From NCBI RefSeq assembly GCF_003885045.1, contig NZ_RHJS01000002.1, positions 2,914,001 through 2,978,000 on the forward strand: 64,000 nucleotides of DNA, written 5' to 3'. The position numbers and the translations under genes were made by a program. Shown piece by piece: positions 27,352-36,762 of the stretch. The notes beneath the pieces are model-generated. The model was given only the letters and a program-made list of their open reading frames with translations. It ran no database searches and was not told the DNA's origin. Numbering within the stretch: position 1 is the stretch's first letter; every line of letters starts with the position of its first letter. This DNA comes from Schaedlerella arabinosiphila. Its GTDB lineage: Bacteria > Bacillota > Clostridia > Lachnospirales > Lachnospiraceae.

Positions 27352-29769
27352 TCATAAAATATAATGTTCAACCGCCTGTTCCTCCACAACCATCAAGCCA
27401 AAGCAGCTGTCATATGCCTGGCTGTCAAGCACTTTAGCCCTGCCTTCAAGAATATGATATAAGAGTCCTGCCTCATCCAGTTTTTTCTTTTGCCATTCAT
27501 AAATGCTGACCATATACTTCTTAAGCTGTCTCATAATCTCTTTGTATTTTTCCAGATCAAACCACTCTTCTTCCATCATTTTCAACTGACGGATCAAATA
27601 CTCTCCCTGTCCATAGGGAACCAAAACATCCATTGTATTCTGATCAAATACGGTAAATGTTTTTCCTATATATTTAAATGGCTGATGCAAAACAAATTTT
27701 TTATTTTTTTCATTTCTGGCATTGCCGTTGGAATTGGCCAGAAGATCCGCCAGATAAATCTTGATCCCGCAGTCCATGACCGGATATTTTATTTCCCCTT
27801 TTGTTTCCTCAAATAAATACCGGTAAAACTGTCTGGCTGATTTTTCTTCGATCAATGATCCCTTTTCTGCTTCCCAGGTCTCCAATACTTTCCGGGTACT
27901 GTCCTGGGCATGTTTTATGTCTTTCAGCATACTTAGGTTTTCATTCTTCAGATAAATCAAATATACCTTTCCCAACTGTCCGTATTCATTTCCTCGGTTA
28001 CATCTTCCTGCCGCCTGTGCCAGATTATCAATCCCTGCCAGAACACGAACAACGCACGCAAAAGAAATATCAATTCCCGCTTCAATCAACTGCGTAGAAA
28101 TACAGATTACTTTCTGACGCTGAACACTATTTTTTGAAATACTCTGCTGTACGGCATGCAGACTTTCTCTCAACTGCCTCAACACATTCTGCCTGTGATC
28201 CTGACACATCGCCGTAGACAGATGAAATATCTTCCATCCCTGAATCTCTGCCTTTTCCTGTAAATTTTGAAATAATGTTCTTGCCTCTGCTTTCGTATTA
28301 CAAACTACCAGAAGCGAATCATACTCTTCCATCCTATCCTGACAAAAGCCGGCACACTCATTCCTGTCCATGCCATAAGCGTCCACGTGAGGGATTATTT
28401 CTGCCCGCTGAAAGACCTGCATCTGCTCCTTATTTAGCCTAACCAGATCCGAATTTTCCGCAAGCTTCAACGGCCATTTCAACTCCTCAAAACATGGCTG
28501 TGTAGCCGAAGACAATACGATCGTTGCATTACAATACTGGCATAAAAAATTCATCGCCATATTGAACATAAATGTCATTTTCTTTGGCAGTGACTGAATC
28601 TCATCAATCACAATCACACTGTTGCATAAAGCCTGCATCCTCCCTATTGACGAGGTCCCATCCGAAAAAAGAATATCCGACAGCTGAACCAAAGTAGAGA
28701 CCACTACAGGAAAATTCCAGCTTTCTGCCAGAAATTCATATCTGTCTGTTTCCTCACCGTTTTCCTTTTCCCTGATCACATTAGAATGATGTTCCAATAT
28801 CTCACTTTTATTTGGAAGGAAGTCTTGGATTACTTTTACATTCTGGTCAAGAACGCTCAACAAAGGAATAATAAATATAATCCTCTTTTTGTTATATTTT
28901 TCTGCATGCGCTAACGCATATCGCAAGGTACATAATGTCTTTCCGGCTCCTGTAGGAACATTTAACCGGTAAATTCCCGGCATTCTTTCTGACGCCTCCA
29001 GGCATTGCGCGGAAATACATTGCCTTACCTGATTCAAAGTCGTAGACGAATCCATTTGTCCCAACTTCGTTTCAAAATATGCTCTTCTGCTTTTCCAATC
29101 TGATGTAGAGACCTGTGGAGTTTTTCTCTGCCGCATAAACTCACTGGTATCTCTTCGGTCTCCATAAATAACAGAAGATAGCACCATTCTGATCAGCATA
29201 CTAATCTGAAAAAAAACTTCTTTCGAATCCGAATGGTATTCCTCTTTTGCGATAGCAAAAAAATCTTTTATCTCCTGTACCGCTATCTGAAAATGTCCAT
29301 CAACAGTATCTTCCTCCGCGATCTCTGCGTAAAAATTATTTACCGCTTCTTGGTAACAGAGAATCTCCCTGTCTTTCTGCAAACGATGCAAAAAGCCATT
29401 TTCTCCATCCAGATCCACACAATCAAACATACCATGATGGGAACCAACAGCATAGCCAATCACTTCACACGCCATACGCTCCATCGTCGTATTATGATAT
29501 TTTTCAAGTAGCCATACAACACCAGCAAATGTATGGTTTACACTCCCTCTTTTCACTTCTTTTCCCTGATATGCATCTTCCAGATATGTCACAAATTCCG
29601 ACTTTGCTTTCCCCATATCATGTAATAGACCTGCCAGATACGCGGTGTGATATAATTTCGCATTTCCAATACTTTCAGAAGCATATTCCGCAACCTGAAA
29701 ACAGTGTTCTTTTAAACCCTGTTCCCTTCTCTCGCCGTCAATATTGGTCAGGTGTGCCAGAAAATACAT
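27352..29769 (-). CDS. cas3: CRISPR-associated helicase/nuclease Cas3 (HD + DEAD)
   Basis: Target-degrading enzyme of 805 residues. The HD nuclease comes first (His in LKEHCFQVAEY, LLHDMGKAK near residue 50), then the helicase with Walker A VPTGAGKT, the box VIVIDEIQSLP, motif III LSSATQP and motif VI QAAGRCNRGN. All look intact. I chose the ATG at 29769 because GGGAGG lies about 9 bases upstream; the frame is open to 29850, which is almost at the predicted transcription start. It heads the cas operon. Confidence 0.96.
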   Translation of the reverse strand: MYFLAHLTNIDGERREQGLKEHCFQVAEYASESIGNAKLYHTAYLAGLLHDMGKAKSEFVTYLEDAYQGKEVKRGSVNHTFAGVVWLLEKYHNTTMERMACEVIGYAVGSHHGMFDCVDLDGENGFLHRLQKDREILCYQEAVNNFYAEIAEEDTVDGHFQIAVQEIKDFFAIAKEEYHSDSKEVFFQISMLIRMVLSSVIYGDRRDTSEFMRQRKTPQVSTSDWKSRRAYFETKLGQMDSSTTLNQVRQCISAQCLEASERMPGIYRLNVPTGAGKTLCTLRYALAHAEKYNKKRIIFIIPLLSVLDQNVKVIQDFLPNKSEILEHHSNVIREKENGEETDRYEFLAESWNFPVVVSTLVQLSDILFSDGTSSIGRMQALCNSVIVIDEIQSLPKKMTFMFNMAMNFLCQYCNATIVLSSATQPCFEELKWPLKLAENSDLVRLNKEQMQVFQRAEIIPHVDAYGMDRNECAGFCQDRMEEYDSLLVVCNTKAEARTLFQNLQEKAEIQGWKIFHLSTAMCQDHRQNVLRQLRESLHAVQQSISKNSVQRQKVICISTQLIEAGIDISFACVVRVLAGIDNLAQAAGRCNRGNEYGQLGKVYLIYLKNENLSMLKDIKHAQDSTRKVLETWEAEKGSLIEEKSARQFYRYLFEETKGEIKYPVMDCGIKIYLADLLANSNGNARNEKNKKFVLHQPFKYIGKTFTVFDQNTMDVLVPYGQGEYLIRQLKMMEEEWFDLEKYKEIMRQLKKYMVSIYEWQKKKLDEAGLLYHILEGRAKVLDSQAYDSCFGLMVVEEQAVEHYIL

Positions 29770-29858
29770 ATCCATATCCCTCCCGCCTTTACCAACCCGC
29801 AAAAAAACAGGCTGCTCATCTACCATAAGATTCTCTATTCTATTCGCCACTATTCATT

Positions 29859-29887
29859 ATTATCTGACATTTTAACACAAAAATCAA
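29859..29887 (-). promoter_or_regulatory. Predicted promoter of the cas operon
   Basis: On the minus strand TTGATT (29882-29887) and GATAAT (29859-29864) are separated by 17 bases in an A+T-rich stretch upstream of cas3. Transcription would begin near 29852, giving a leader of about 80 bases to the chosen cas3 start. Confidence 0.6.
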
Positions 29888-29986
29888 ATATTTTTTTACT
29901 CATTCTTCAACTCCGCCGAAAGAAAAAGAGCATGACGAATGCCATACTCTCCAAATTAAAATGATAACCTGTATACAATTTTTCTG

Positions 29987-30838
29987 TCACACGATATCCA
30001 GATACGTCTTATGATCCGGCGCGGGAAATGCCTGATCTATTTCCGCCAGTTCCTGCTCTGAGAATCGGATATCCAATGCTCCGGCATTTGCCTCCACATG
30101 TGCGCTCTTCCCGCTTCTGGGGATCGCGATCGTATGTTCCCGCTGCAGAACGAATGCCAGCAAAAGCTGTAGCACCGTAGCCTGATGCTCTGCGGCGATG
30201 CGTTTCAGAACCGGATGATCCACAAGCCCTCTCTGCAGCTCCCCGGCCTGGGCCAGCGGGCAGTATGCCATCAGGGCCACATCGTGGGCGTCCATCCAGG
30301 GCTTCAGAGAATACTCGATTCCCCGGGAACCAAGATGGTACAGGACTTGATTGACCAGACAGTTCTTTCCCTCTGGAAGAGAGAACAATTCTTCCATGTC
30401 GTCGGTATCAAAATTGGACACGCCCCAGGCCCGGATCTTTCCTTCCCTGACCAGTTCCTCCATACATTCTACCGTTTCCCGCAGCGGGATATTTCCTCGC
30501 CAGTGGAGCAGATACAGATCCAGATAATCCGTGCGCAGCAGGCGCAGGCTGTGGTTGATGCTTCTGCGGATCCGCTTTTCTCCGGCATTCTGGGGCAGTA
30601 CCTTGGATACCAGGAAAAGCTTCTCCCGATCCAGGCTGCGGATGGCCTGCCCTACCAGCTGTTCGGCCAAGCCGTTTCCGTACATTTCCGCGGTATCGAT
30701 CAGTGTCATTCCCTGCTCGATCCCGGTCTGCAGGGCGCGGATCTCTTCCTCACGGGCCGATAGCTTTTCCCCCAGATACCAGGTTCCCAACCCCAGCTTC
30801 GGAACCGATACTCCATTTTTTAATGTGATATATTCCAT
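29987..30838 (-). CDS. Aldo/keto reductase
   Basis: NAD(P)H-dependent oxidoreductase of about 283 residues. The catalytic tetrad is visible: Asp and Tyr in IDTAEMYGNG, Lys in LFLVSKVLP and His in DLYLLHWRG. The nucleotide-binding end reads AIPRSGKSAHVEANAGAL. The start at 30838 (MEYITLKNG) has CAGGAG 9 bases upstream; an ATG three codons earlier directly abuts that site. It follows the glycerate kinase gene on the same strand after about 60 bp and may be the last gene of the aldarate cluster; the substrate is unknown. Confidence 0.92.
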   Translation of the reverse strand: MEYITLKNGVSVPKLGLGTWYLGEKLSAREEEIRALQTGIEQGMTLIDTAEMYGNGLAEQLVGQAIRSLDREKLFLVSKVLPQNAGEKRIRRSINHSLRLLRTDYLDLYLLHWRGNIPLRETVECMEELVREGKIRAWGVSNFDTDDMEELFSLPEGKNCLVNQVLYHLGSRGIEYSLKPWMDAHDVALMAYCPLAQAGELQRGLVDHPVLKRIAAEHQATVLQLLLAFVLQREHTIAIPRSGKSAHVEANAGALDIRFSEQELAEIDQAFPAPDHKTYLDIV

Positions 30839-30905
30839 ATTCTTCATCTCCTGTTTACAATGATTCCCGGCTGCGGTTCGGCAAGTGGGTTGGGGGATTC
30901 TATAT

Positions 30906-32096
30906 TCACACAGACAGCGCCCGGAACACCTGCTCTACGGACAACTCCATATTCTCCCTGGCGTTCTCCAGAACCATGGCCTCATCCAGTGTCGTCACGC
31001 CCCGGACGATGGGGAAAAATGCGTCGATCCCCGCAGCGTTGCACTCTCCCGCGTCCTTTGTGACACCTCCGGCAAATGCCAGCACCTTTGCGCCGTATTT
31101 TTTCGCCAGCCGGGCCACGCCTACCGGCACCTTGCCCATGGCGGTCTGGAAATCCAGCCTGCCTTCCCCGGTGATCACGATATCCGCGTCCTTCACTTCC
31201 TGCTCCAGCCGGATCGCGTCCAGCACAATATCAATCCCGGACTGTAACTCCGCATTAGGAAGATAGCTTAAGAACGCAAAGCCAAGTCCGCCTGCGGCGC
31301 CTGCTCCTTCCGCCATCCTGTGATCCTGGCCGGTAAATTCCTGTGTCTTGTCTGCAAAATGCTTCATCTTCTCGTCAAAGCTCTGTTTTTCTTCTTCCTT
31401 AACCCCCTTCTGCGGCCCAAACACATACACCGCGCCGTTGTCGCCGCAGAGCGGATTTTTCACGTCGCAGGCAATGCGGAAATGGCATTCCTTCAATGCG
31501 TCCGGCACATGCTTTGCGGTGATCGACGCGATCCTGTCCAGATCCCGGATCCCCGGCCGGATGGGATTGCCGTCCCCGTCCAGAAATTCGTAGCCCAAGG
31601 CCTGGAGCATCCCTGCGCCGCCCTCGGTTGTGGCGCTGCCGCCGATCCCGATGATCAATTCCCGGCAGCCCCGGCCTACCGCATCCAGGATCATTTCACC
31701 TACGCCGTATGTAGTGGCTCTGGATGGGTCCAGCTCTTCTCTTTTTATTAAAATGATTCCGGAAGCCTCCGCCATCTCCAGCACGGCGGTTCTTTTGTCT
31801 CCCAGGATGCCGTATCTGGCTTCCGTTTTCTCTCCCAGCGGGCCGGTTACCGGAACGGTCACATATTCCCCGCCCAGACCTTCCACCAGCGCCTCTGTAG
31901 TTCCTTCCCCGCCGTCTGCCAGAGGTTTTACAACAATTCTGTCTGCGCCGCAGGCTCTTTCAATTTTGTCCGCACCGCAGGCTCTTTCAATTCCATCTGC
32001 ACCGCGGGCCCTTTCGATCCCGGCCTTCGCCGCGCAGCCCGCTTCCATGGAGCTCATACTTCCTTTAAATGAATCGATTGCGATCACGACCTTCAT
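30906..32096 (-). CDS. garK: Glycerate kinase with an internal tandem repeat
   Basis: Phosphorylates D-glycerate to 2-phosphoglycerate (GarK/GlxK family) at the end of aldarate breakdown. The start at 32096 (MKVVIAIDSFKGSMSS) follows AGGAGG. The core is normal: KPLADGGEGT, GIGGSATTEGGAGML and the C-terminal GEGRLDFQTAMGKVPVGVA. Residues about 26-52 hold three copies of a 9-residue unit (IERARGAD, IERACGAD, IERACGAD), an insert of about 18 residues compared with the family. Length is 396 residues. Upstream lies the garD-like dehydratase gene, 31 bp away. Confidence 0.94.
   Translation of the reverse strand: MKVVIAIDSFKGSMSSMEAGCAAKAGIERARGADGIERACGADKIERACGADRIVVKPLADGGEGTTEALVEGLGGEYVTVPVTGPLGEKTEARYGILGDKRTAVLEMAEASGIILIKREELDPSRATTYGVGEMILDAVGRGCRELIIGIGGSATTEGGAGMLQALGYEFLDGDGNPIRPGIRDLDRIASITAKHVPDALKECHFRIACDVKNPLCGDNGAVYVFGPQKGVKEEEKQSFDEKMKHFADKTQEFTGQDHRMAEGAGAAGGLGFAFLSYLPNAELQSGIDIVLDAIRLEQEVKDADIVITGEGRLDFQTAMGKVPVGVARLAKKYGAKVLAFAGGVTKDAGECNAAGIDAFFPIVRGVTTLDEAMVLENARENMELSVEQVFRALSV
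31941..32021 (-). repeat. Three tandem 27-bp repeats inside garK
   Basis: Units at 31941-31967, 31968-31994 and 31995-32021 differ at a few bases. Because 27 is a multiple of three, the reading frame is kept. Confidence 0.9.
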
Positions 32097-32127
32097 ATCG
32101 TTTCCTCCTAAAACCAATCCGCACAGA

Positions 32128-33648
32128 TCAGGTGATCGGCGCCGGATTGAAGATACACATGTCATTATGGAATCCGTACTGGTCGCTGTAGGGTTCCCGG
32201 ATCCCGCTTGCCACATCCAGGATCATGTGGAAGATCTCTGTCCCCACATCCGCGATGGTCGCTTCTCCCGCTGCCACACCTCCTGCAGAAATGTCGATCA
32301 TATCAAACCAGTGGTTCTTCATCTCATTGCGGCTGCACACTTTGATGACCGGACAGATATCCAGTCCGTAGGGAGTTCCCCGCCCGGTCATAAAGACCTG
32401 CAGGCCGATTCCGCTGGCAACCTGGCTGGGGCCGCACACAATATCGCTGGCCGGGGTCGCCGCATAGATCAGGCCGTGCTTTTCGGGCTTTTGCGCCGGG
32501 CTTAAGACCTCCACGATGGGGCTTGTGCCGGATTTTGCGATGGAGCCCATCGCTTTTTCCACGATATTGGCCAGGCCGCCTTTTTTGTTGCCCGGCGTGG
32601 GATTGGCATCCCGGTCTACGCCGCCGGCTTCCAGATAATCGTCATACCACTTCATCTCTGCCGCCAGGCGATCCCGCACCTGTGCGTTCACGCATCTTGC
32701 CGCCAGCATGGGAACCCCGTCCCGGACTTCTGTTACCTCGCTGAACATCACAGTGCCGCCGCCTCTTACCAGCATATCGGCCGCATAGCCTGCGCTGGGG
32801 TTCGCGGTAATCCCGCTAAACGCATCGCTTCCGCCGCACTGCATGCCGATCAGCAGGTCGCTTAAGGGCAGTTCTTCCCTCCGTCTCTGATTCAGCTTCT
32901 GCAGCTTCTTCTCCGCCATCTCCAGGATCGCGTTCATCATGGCGTCGTGTCCCGCATAGTCCTGCAGGGTCAGCACATTTTCCGGGGTAATATCCTCCGC
33001 AGGGAGCACTCTGTCATAGGTCAGTTTTTCACAGCCCAGGCCGACCACCATGATCTCCCCGCCGAAGTTGGGATGGCGGATCACATTGGTGACAGCCCGG
33101 ATCGGAATCTCCGCCATGGGCGCATTGATGGCCACACCGCAGCCATAGGGATGGGTCACCGCAACCACACCGTCTACATTCGGATATTTGGGCAGCAGCT
33201 CCCTTTTGATCTGATCCACCGCAACCTTCAATACCCCTGCGGCGCACTGTACAGTGGTCACGATCCCCAGCAGATTTCTGGTGCCTGCCGGGCCGGTCTT
33301 GTTCCGGTATCCCATCCATGTGGTGCGGACCGGAACCGGCAGCTCCTCCATGGGAACCAGGTTGGTCCCATATTCCAGATTTTCTACGGACGGGCTCTCC
33401 GGCAGGTCCAGCATATGCTCGTTGATCCACTGTCCGGTGCGGATATCCGCCTTCGCATAGCCCAATACGACTCCATACCGGATGATCTCTCTGCCTGCCG
33501 GAATGTCCGCAAGGGCGATCTTATGCGCCTGGGGAATGTCATCCAGCAGCACCAGTCCCGGCTGCACCTCCGTGCCTGCGTTCAGGTCATGGACCGCCAC
33601 CGCCACATTATCTATATCCTTGATCTTTATGATCTCTTTTGATTTCAT
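32128..33648 (-). CDS. garD: UxaA/GarD-family hydro-lyase, probable galactarate dehydratase
   Basis: Protein of 506 residues with the SAF domain first (about 1-90, NVAVAVHDLNAGTEV) and the large catalytic part after (MGYRNKTGPAGTRNLLGIV; THPYGCGVAIN; GMQCGGSDAFSGITANP). This is the layout of galactarate (GarD) and altronate (UxaA) dehydratases. The neighbours gudD, garR and garK point to galactarate, giving 5-keto-4-deoxyglucarate. The ATG at 33648 follows GAGGAGA; the open frame runs 21 codons upstream into the membrane protein gene. Confidence 0.9.
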   Translation of the reverse strand: MKSKEIIKIKDIDNVAVAVHDLNAGTEVQPGLVLLDDIPQAHKIALADIPAGREIIRYGVVLGYAKADIRTGQWINEHMLDLPESPSVENLEYGTNLVPMEELPVPVRTTWMGYRNKTGPAGTRNLLGIVTTVQCAAGVLKVAVDQIKRELLPKYPNVDGVVAVTHPYGCGVAINAPMAEIPIRAVTNVIRHPNFGGEIMVVGLGCEKLTYDRVLPAEDITPENVLTLQDYAGHDAMMNAILEMAEKKLQKLNQRRREELPLSDLLIGMQCGGSDAFSGITANPSAGYAADMLVRGGGTVMFSEVTEVRDGVPMLAARCVNAQVRDRLAAEMKWYDDYLEAGGVDRDANPTPGNKKGGLANIVEKAMGSIAKSGTSPIVEVLSPAQKPEKHGLIYAATPASDIVCGPSQVASGIGLQVFMTGRGTPYGLDICPVIKVCSRNEMKNHWFDMIDISAGGVAAGEATIADVGTEIFHMILDVASGIREPYSDQYGFHNDMCIFNPAPIT

Positions 33649-33673
33649 GATCTGTCTCCTCAATGATCTTCGC

Positions 33674-34840
33674 TCATTTTTCTTTCCAATACAGCTTCTT
33701 CTGCCGTTCATCCAGCGATCTCACGAACCGCTGTTTATAGACCAAAAATTCCTCCATATCCATCAAAATGTGATAGAGGATCGCTCTGTTTTCAAATTCC
33801 TCCCTGGACTTGGGCAGCTCTTCCTTTTTCATGTCCCGGAAGATGCCTTCCAGCTTTTCCATCTGTGCGGACGGGACATTCCGCTCCACCACATAGTCCG
33901 CCAGGTACAGCATGTACTCTGCCACCACCCCGGCCTGCTTCGGTATGTAACGGATCTTTTTCACCTCATAGTGCAGGTTGTGGAGCACATGGCACTGGTC
34001 GGAGCGCATTTCAAAGTAATCGATGTAATAAACCGGGTGGGAATGGAATGTATTTTCCTGATATTCATATGCTTCCAGAACGAAGCCCTGCAGCTCCTTC
34101 TCCAGCAGGATGATATCATCCCACAGATTGCCGGAAGGCATAGGGCCGCCCTGCCGGATTTTTCCCCGCGAACCGTTGTCCGCCGCAGCCTGCTCCTGTC
34201 CTGCCTGCAGCGCAGAACCTGCCGCACCCATGTTCGCTCCCCTGTCTGCGGCTCCCGGAATCTCCTCCTGGGATAAATACTGTGCGAACCGGCGCAGGAT
34301 CTGCTGCAGCCGTTCCTCCGTGTAGCGCATATTTGCGATGATATCCTTTTCATTCCTGTCATTGTTCTGGAACAGGTTCAGCAGAAAGGCGATCACCACC
34401 CCGATCAGTACGAGCAGAAATTCATTTTCCACGAAGGACATGCCAAAATCCCGGCTGGTCAGCAGATGGGCGCCGATCACGGAATTGACCGATATGGTGG
34501 CCCGCCAGCCCATAACCTCTGCGAACAGGACGACGCAGAAAATAAAGACTCCGTATCCGATCCACATGCTCTTGATATGAGCAAAGGAGGCCCATGCCAG
34601 CAGGATCGTCACAGCAAACGTGACCAGGCGGAATGCCGACAGCCTGACGGTCTCCCACTTGGTAGTCAAAAGCGTCAGCAGCGTGATGGTCCCCGCGGAA
34701 ATGGCGTACTCCAGGCCCAGCATTTGGGCAATATAAATCGCCGCGCTGCTTCCCACCGCGATCTTCACTGCCAGAAGCAGCGTTTTCCTCTTTTTCGCCA
34801 GTTCCTTCTTAATCCATTCCAAATTTGGACTCGATCCCAT
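33674..34840 (-). CDS. Aromatic acid exporter family (FUSC-like) membrane protein
   Basis: Protein of 388 residues. About six membrane helices fill residues 20-170 (AVKIAVGSSAAIYIAQML; ISAGTITLLTLLTTKWE; FLLVLIGVVIAFLLNLF), followed by a long soluble helical tail. The pattern is that of ArAE/FUSC exporters. A low-complexity Ala/Gly-rich insert (GAADRGANMGAAGSAL) lies near residue 205. The ATG is inside the 3' end of the regulator gene (32 bp overlap), so translation is coupled to it. Export of a sugar acid or toxic intermediate is possible but unproven. Confidence 0.85.
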   Translation of the reverse strand: MGSSPNLEWIKKELAKKRKTLLLAVKIAVGSSAAIYIAQMLGLEYAISAGTITLLTLLTTKWETVRLSAFRLVTFAVTILLAWASFAHIKSMWIGYGVFIFCVVLFAEVMGWRATISVNSVIGAHLLTSRDFGMSFVENEFLLVLIGVVIAFLLNLFQNNDRNEKDIIANMRYTEERLQQILRRFAQYLSQEEIPGAADRGANMGAAGSALQAGQEQAAADNGSRGKIRQGGPMPSGNLWDDIILLEKELQGFVLEAYEYQENTFHSHPVYYIDYFEMRSDQCHVLHNLHYEVKKIRYIPKQAGVVAEYMLYLADYVVERNVPSAQMEKLEGIFRDMKKEELPKSREEFENRAILYHILMDMEEFLVYKQRFVRSLDERQKKLYWKEK

Positions 34841-36728
34841 ACTTATTCATTTTCCTCCACAGTGTGGTCGTGCTGATCCCAAGCTCCTCCGCCGCCAGCT
34901 TCCGGTTTCCCCGGTGCTTTTTCAAAAGCTCGCTGATCTTCACCGCCTCTTCCGTCTTGTACACCACCAGTTTTTCTTCTCCGCCCACTTCCCCCACATA
35001 GGGGTACAGCTCTCCGAACAGCGTTCGGATCGTACCCTCGGCAATGCTCCGCTTGTTCGCCGTCAGCACCAGCCGTTCCAGAAATGCTTTGAGCTGCAGC
35101 TTGTTCCCCTGCCAGGAGAACTGCGCAAGCTGCGCGTATCCGCCCTCGGTGATGACCAGGTACTTGTTGTATTTCCTGCAAAATTCTTTGAAATATCTGT
35201 CGATATAGTACCGCAGATCCTCGCTCCGTCTGTTCAGCGGCGGGATCTCCAGGGTCAGCCCGTGCAGCACATAGAACAGGCTTTCCTGGAACAGCCCCTT
35301 GTTCACGCCGTACCGCAGATTTTTCTGAGCCGCCGCAATGATCCGCACATCAATATTGTCCATGGGAAGCGCGTCGGTGCGGTTCACCGCCCCGTCCAGA
35401 ATGACCCGCAGCAACTGGTACTGGGCTTGTATGGTCAGCTTCTCGATATCCTTGATCAGAAGCGTGCCGTGGTTGGCCCGGATCACCGCCCCTTTTTCCC
35501 GGGGATGTGTTCCCAGGGTACCGTTCCTGCTGCCGAACAGGAGCTCCATCTGCTTCTCCTCCTCCAGGCCGCTGATGTTCACGCTCACGAAGGGGCCTCC
35601 CTTGCGGATGCTGTTGTTGTGGATCGCCTCGGAGATCTGGTAATACTCCGTCCCCGTCTCCCCGTAGATCAGCACCGGGCTGTCCGACAGTGAATATTCC
35701 CTGGCCGTCTCCAACACCCTCCGCATAGTTTTATTTTCCGTATGGATATTGGAAAAATGAGTCTCTGCCGTGAATCCGTGGAGCAGCATGTCATTGGCCA
35801 GCTTCCGGTCCTTGCGCACGATCTCGGTGATGGCATGGAGGGACAAGATAGCTCCCGTGATCTGGCCGTCAAACTGGATCGGCGCCGCCAGAAACATCCA
35901 GTTCCGGCCTCTCACCTCAATGGAGGAGGAGCAGTTTTCCCTGGCTCCGGTCAGAATGTCGTCCACGATCCATTTGTCGATCTGCGGAAACATATCGTAG
36001 AGCAGCTCCCCTTTGACGTCTTCCATATTTTTTCCGAGCAGGTTCTCGATCAGCCGGTTGATGGCGATGATCCTGCCCGCGGAATTGATCTTGATGATCC
36101 CGTTAAAGGAAGTGTCCAGCACCGTCTCAAACTGGGCCGCGTTCCGTTTTTCGTTCTCCACTGCGTAGGCCATATTTTTCGCCCGTTCCATGGCCTCCCC
36201 GATGGATTCCCCGGTGGCCTTGAACTTGATGGACAGACAGCCGATCTTTTCTGCCTCCCGGTTCACCGTGTCTCCGCCGATCACGCAGTCCACGCCTTCC
36301 TTCTTCATGCCGTGAAGGAGATCCGGCACCTCCTCGATCCGTTCCACATAGGCGATCCGAAGCCGGACGTCGAACAATTCCTCCATGTGGGACAGGTCGC
36401 AGAGCATATTTTCAAACGCGATCAGACCGATGACCGGGCGCTCCTTGTGGGAGAGTCTTTTCGCACGCTGCAGGAGCAATCCGATCTCCTGGGCGTGGAA
36501 ACGCATTTCCACCACCGGGATGTTGGTATATTCCTTGATGAGCTGCGCCTGATAGCCCCGGGCAATGATGATATCCGCCCCCTGCTCCGCAGCGATCCTG
36601 GCTTCGTTTACGGCATTTTCGCTTTCAATGACCTTGATATAGTCGATTTCATAATGATTTTCATGGATCACCTTCCGCGCCGTCTCCGCCATATCCTCAT
36701 ATGGCAGCAAAATCGCAATTCTGGCCAT
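34809..36728 (-). CDS. PrpR-type transcriptional regulator with degenerate sigma-54 activator domain
   Basis: Regulator of 639 residues. Order: PrpR N-terminal sensor domain (about 1-185), PAS domain (about 195-300), AAA+ domain (about 335-560) and Fis-type helix-turn-helix (NRKLAAEELGISTTTLWRKM). The AAA+ part is degenerate: Walker A reads GETGTEYYQ and lacks the Gly-Lys, and the GAFTGA loop that touches sigma-54 is replaced by FGSRNGTLGTHP. It therefore probably works without sigma-54. The ATG at 36728 follows CAGGAGA; the longer frame has no support. Its place within the aldarate cluster makes it the likely controller. Confidence 0.9.
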   Translation of the reverse strand: MARIAILLPYEDMAETARKVIHENHYEIDYIKVIESENAVNEARIAAEQGADIIIARGYQAQLIKEYTNIPVVEMRFHAQEIGLLLQRAKRLSHKERPVIGLIAFENMLCDLSHMEELFDVRLRIAYVERIEEVPDLLHGMKKEGVDCVIGGDTVNREAEKIGCLSIKFKATGESIGEAMERAKNMAYAVENEKRNAAQFETVLDTSFNGIIKINSAGRIIAINRLIENLLGKNMEDVKGELLYDMFPQIDKWIVDDILTGARENCSSSIEVRGRNWMFLAAPIQFDGQITGAILSLHAITEIVRKDRKLANDMLLHGFTAETHFSNIHTENKTMRRVLETAREYSLSDSPVLIYGETGTEYYQISEAIHNNSIRKGGPFVSVNISGLEEEKQMELLFGSRNGTLGTHPREKGAVIRANHGTLLIKDIEKLTIQAQYQLLRVILDGAVNRTDALPMDNIDVRIIAAAQKNLRYGVNKGLFQESLFYVLHGLTLEIPPLNRRSEDLRYYIDRYFKEFCRKYNKYLVITEGGYAQLAQFSWQGNKLQLKAFLERLVLTANKRSIAEGTIRTLFGELYPYVGEVGGEEKLVVYKTEEAVKISELLKKHRGNRKLAAEELGISTTTLWRKMNKYGIESKFGMD

Positions 36729-36762
36729 GGCCTGATCTCCTGTTTTTTCAATCTGTTTCCGG

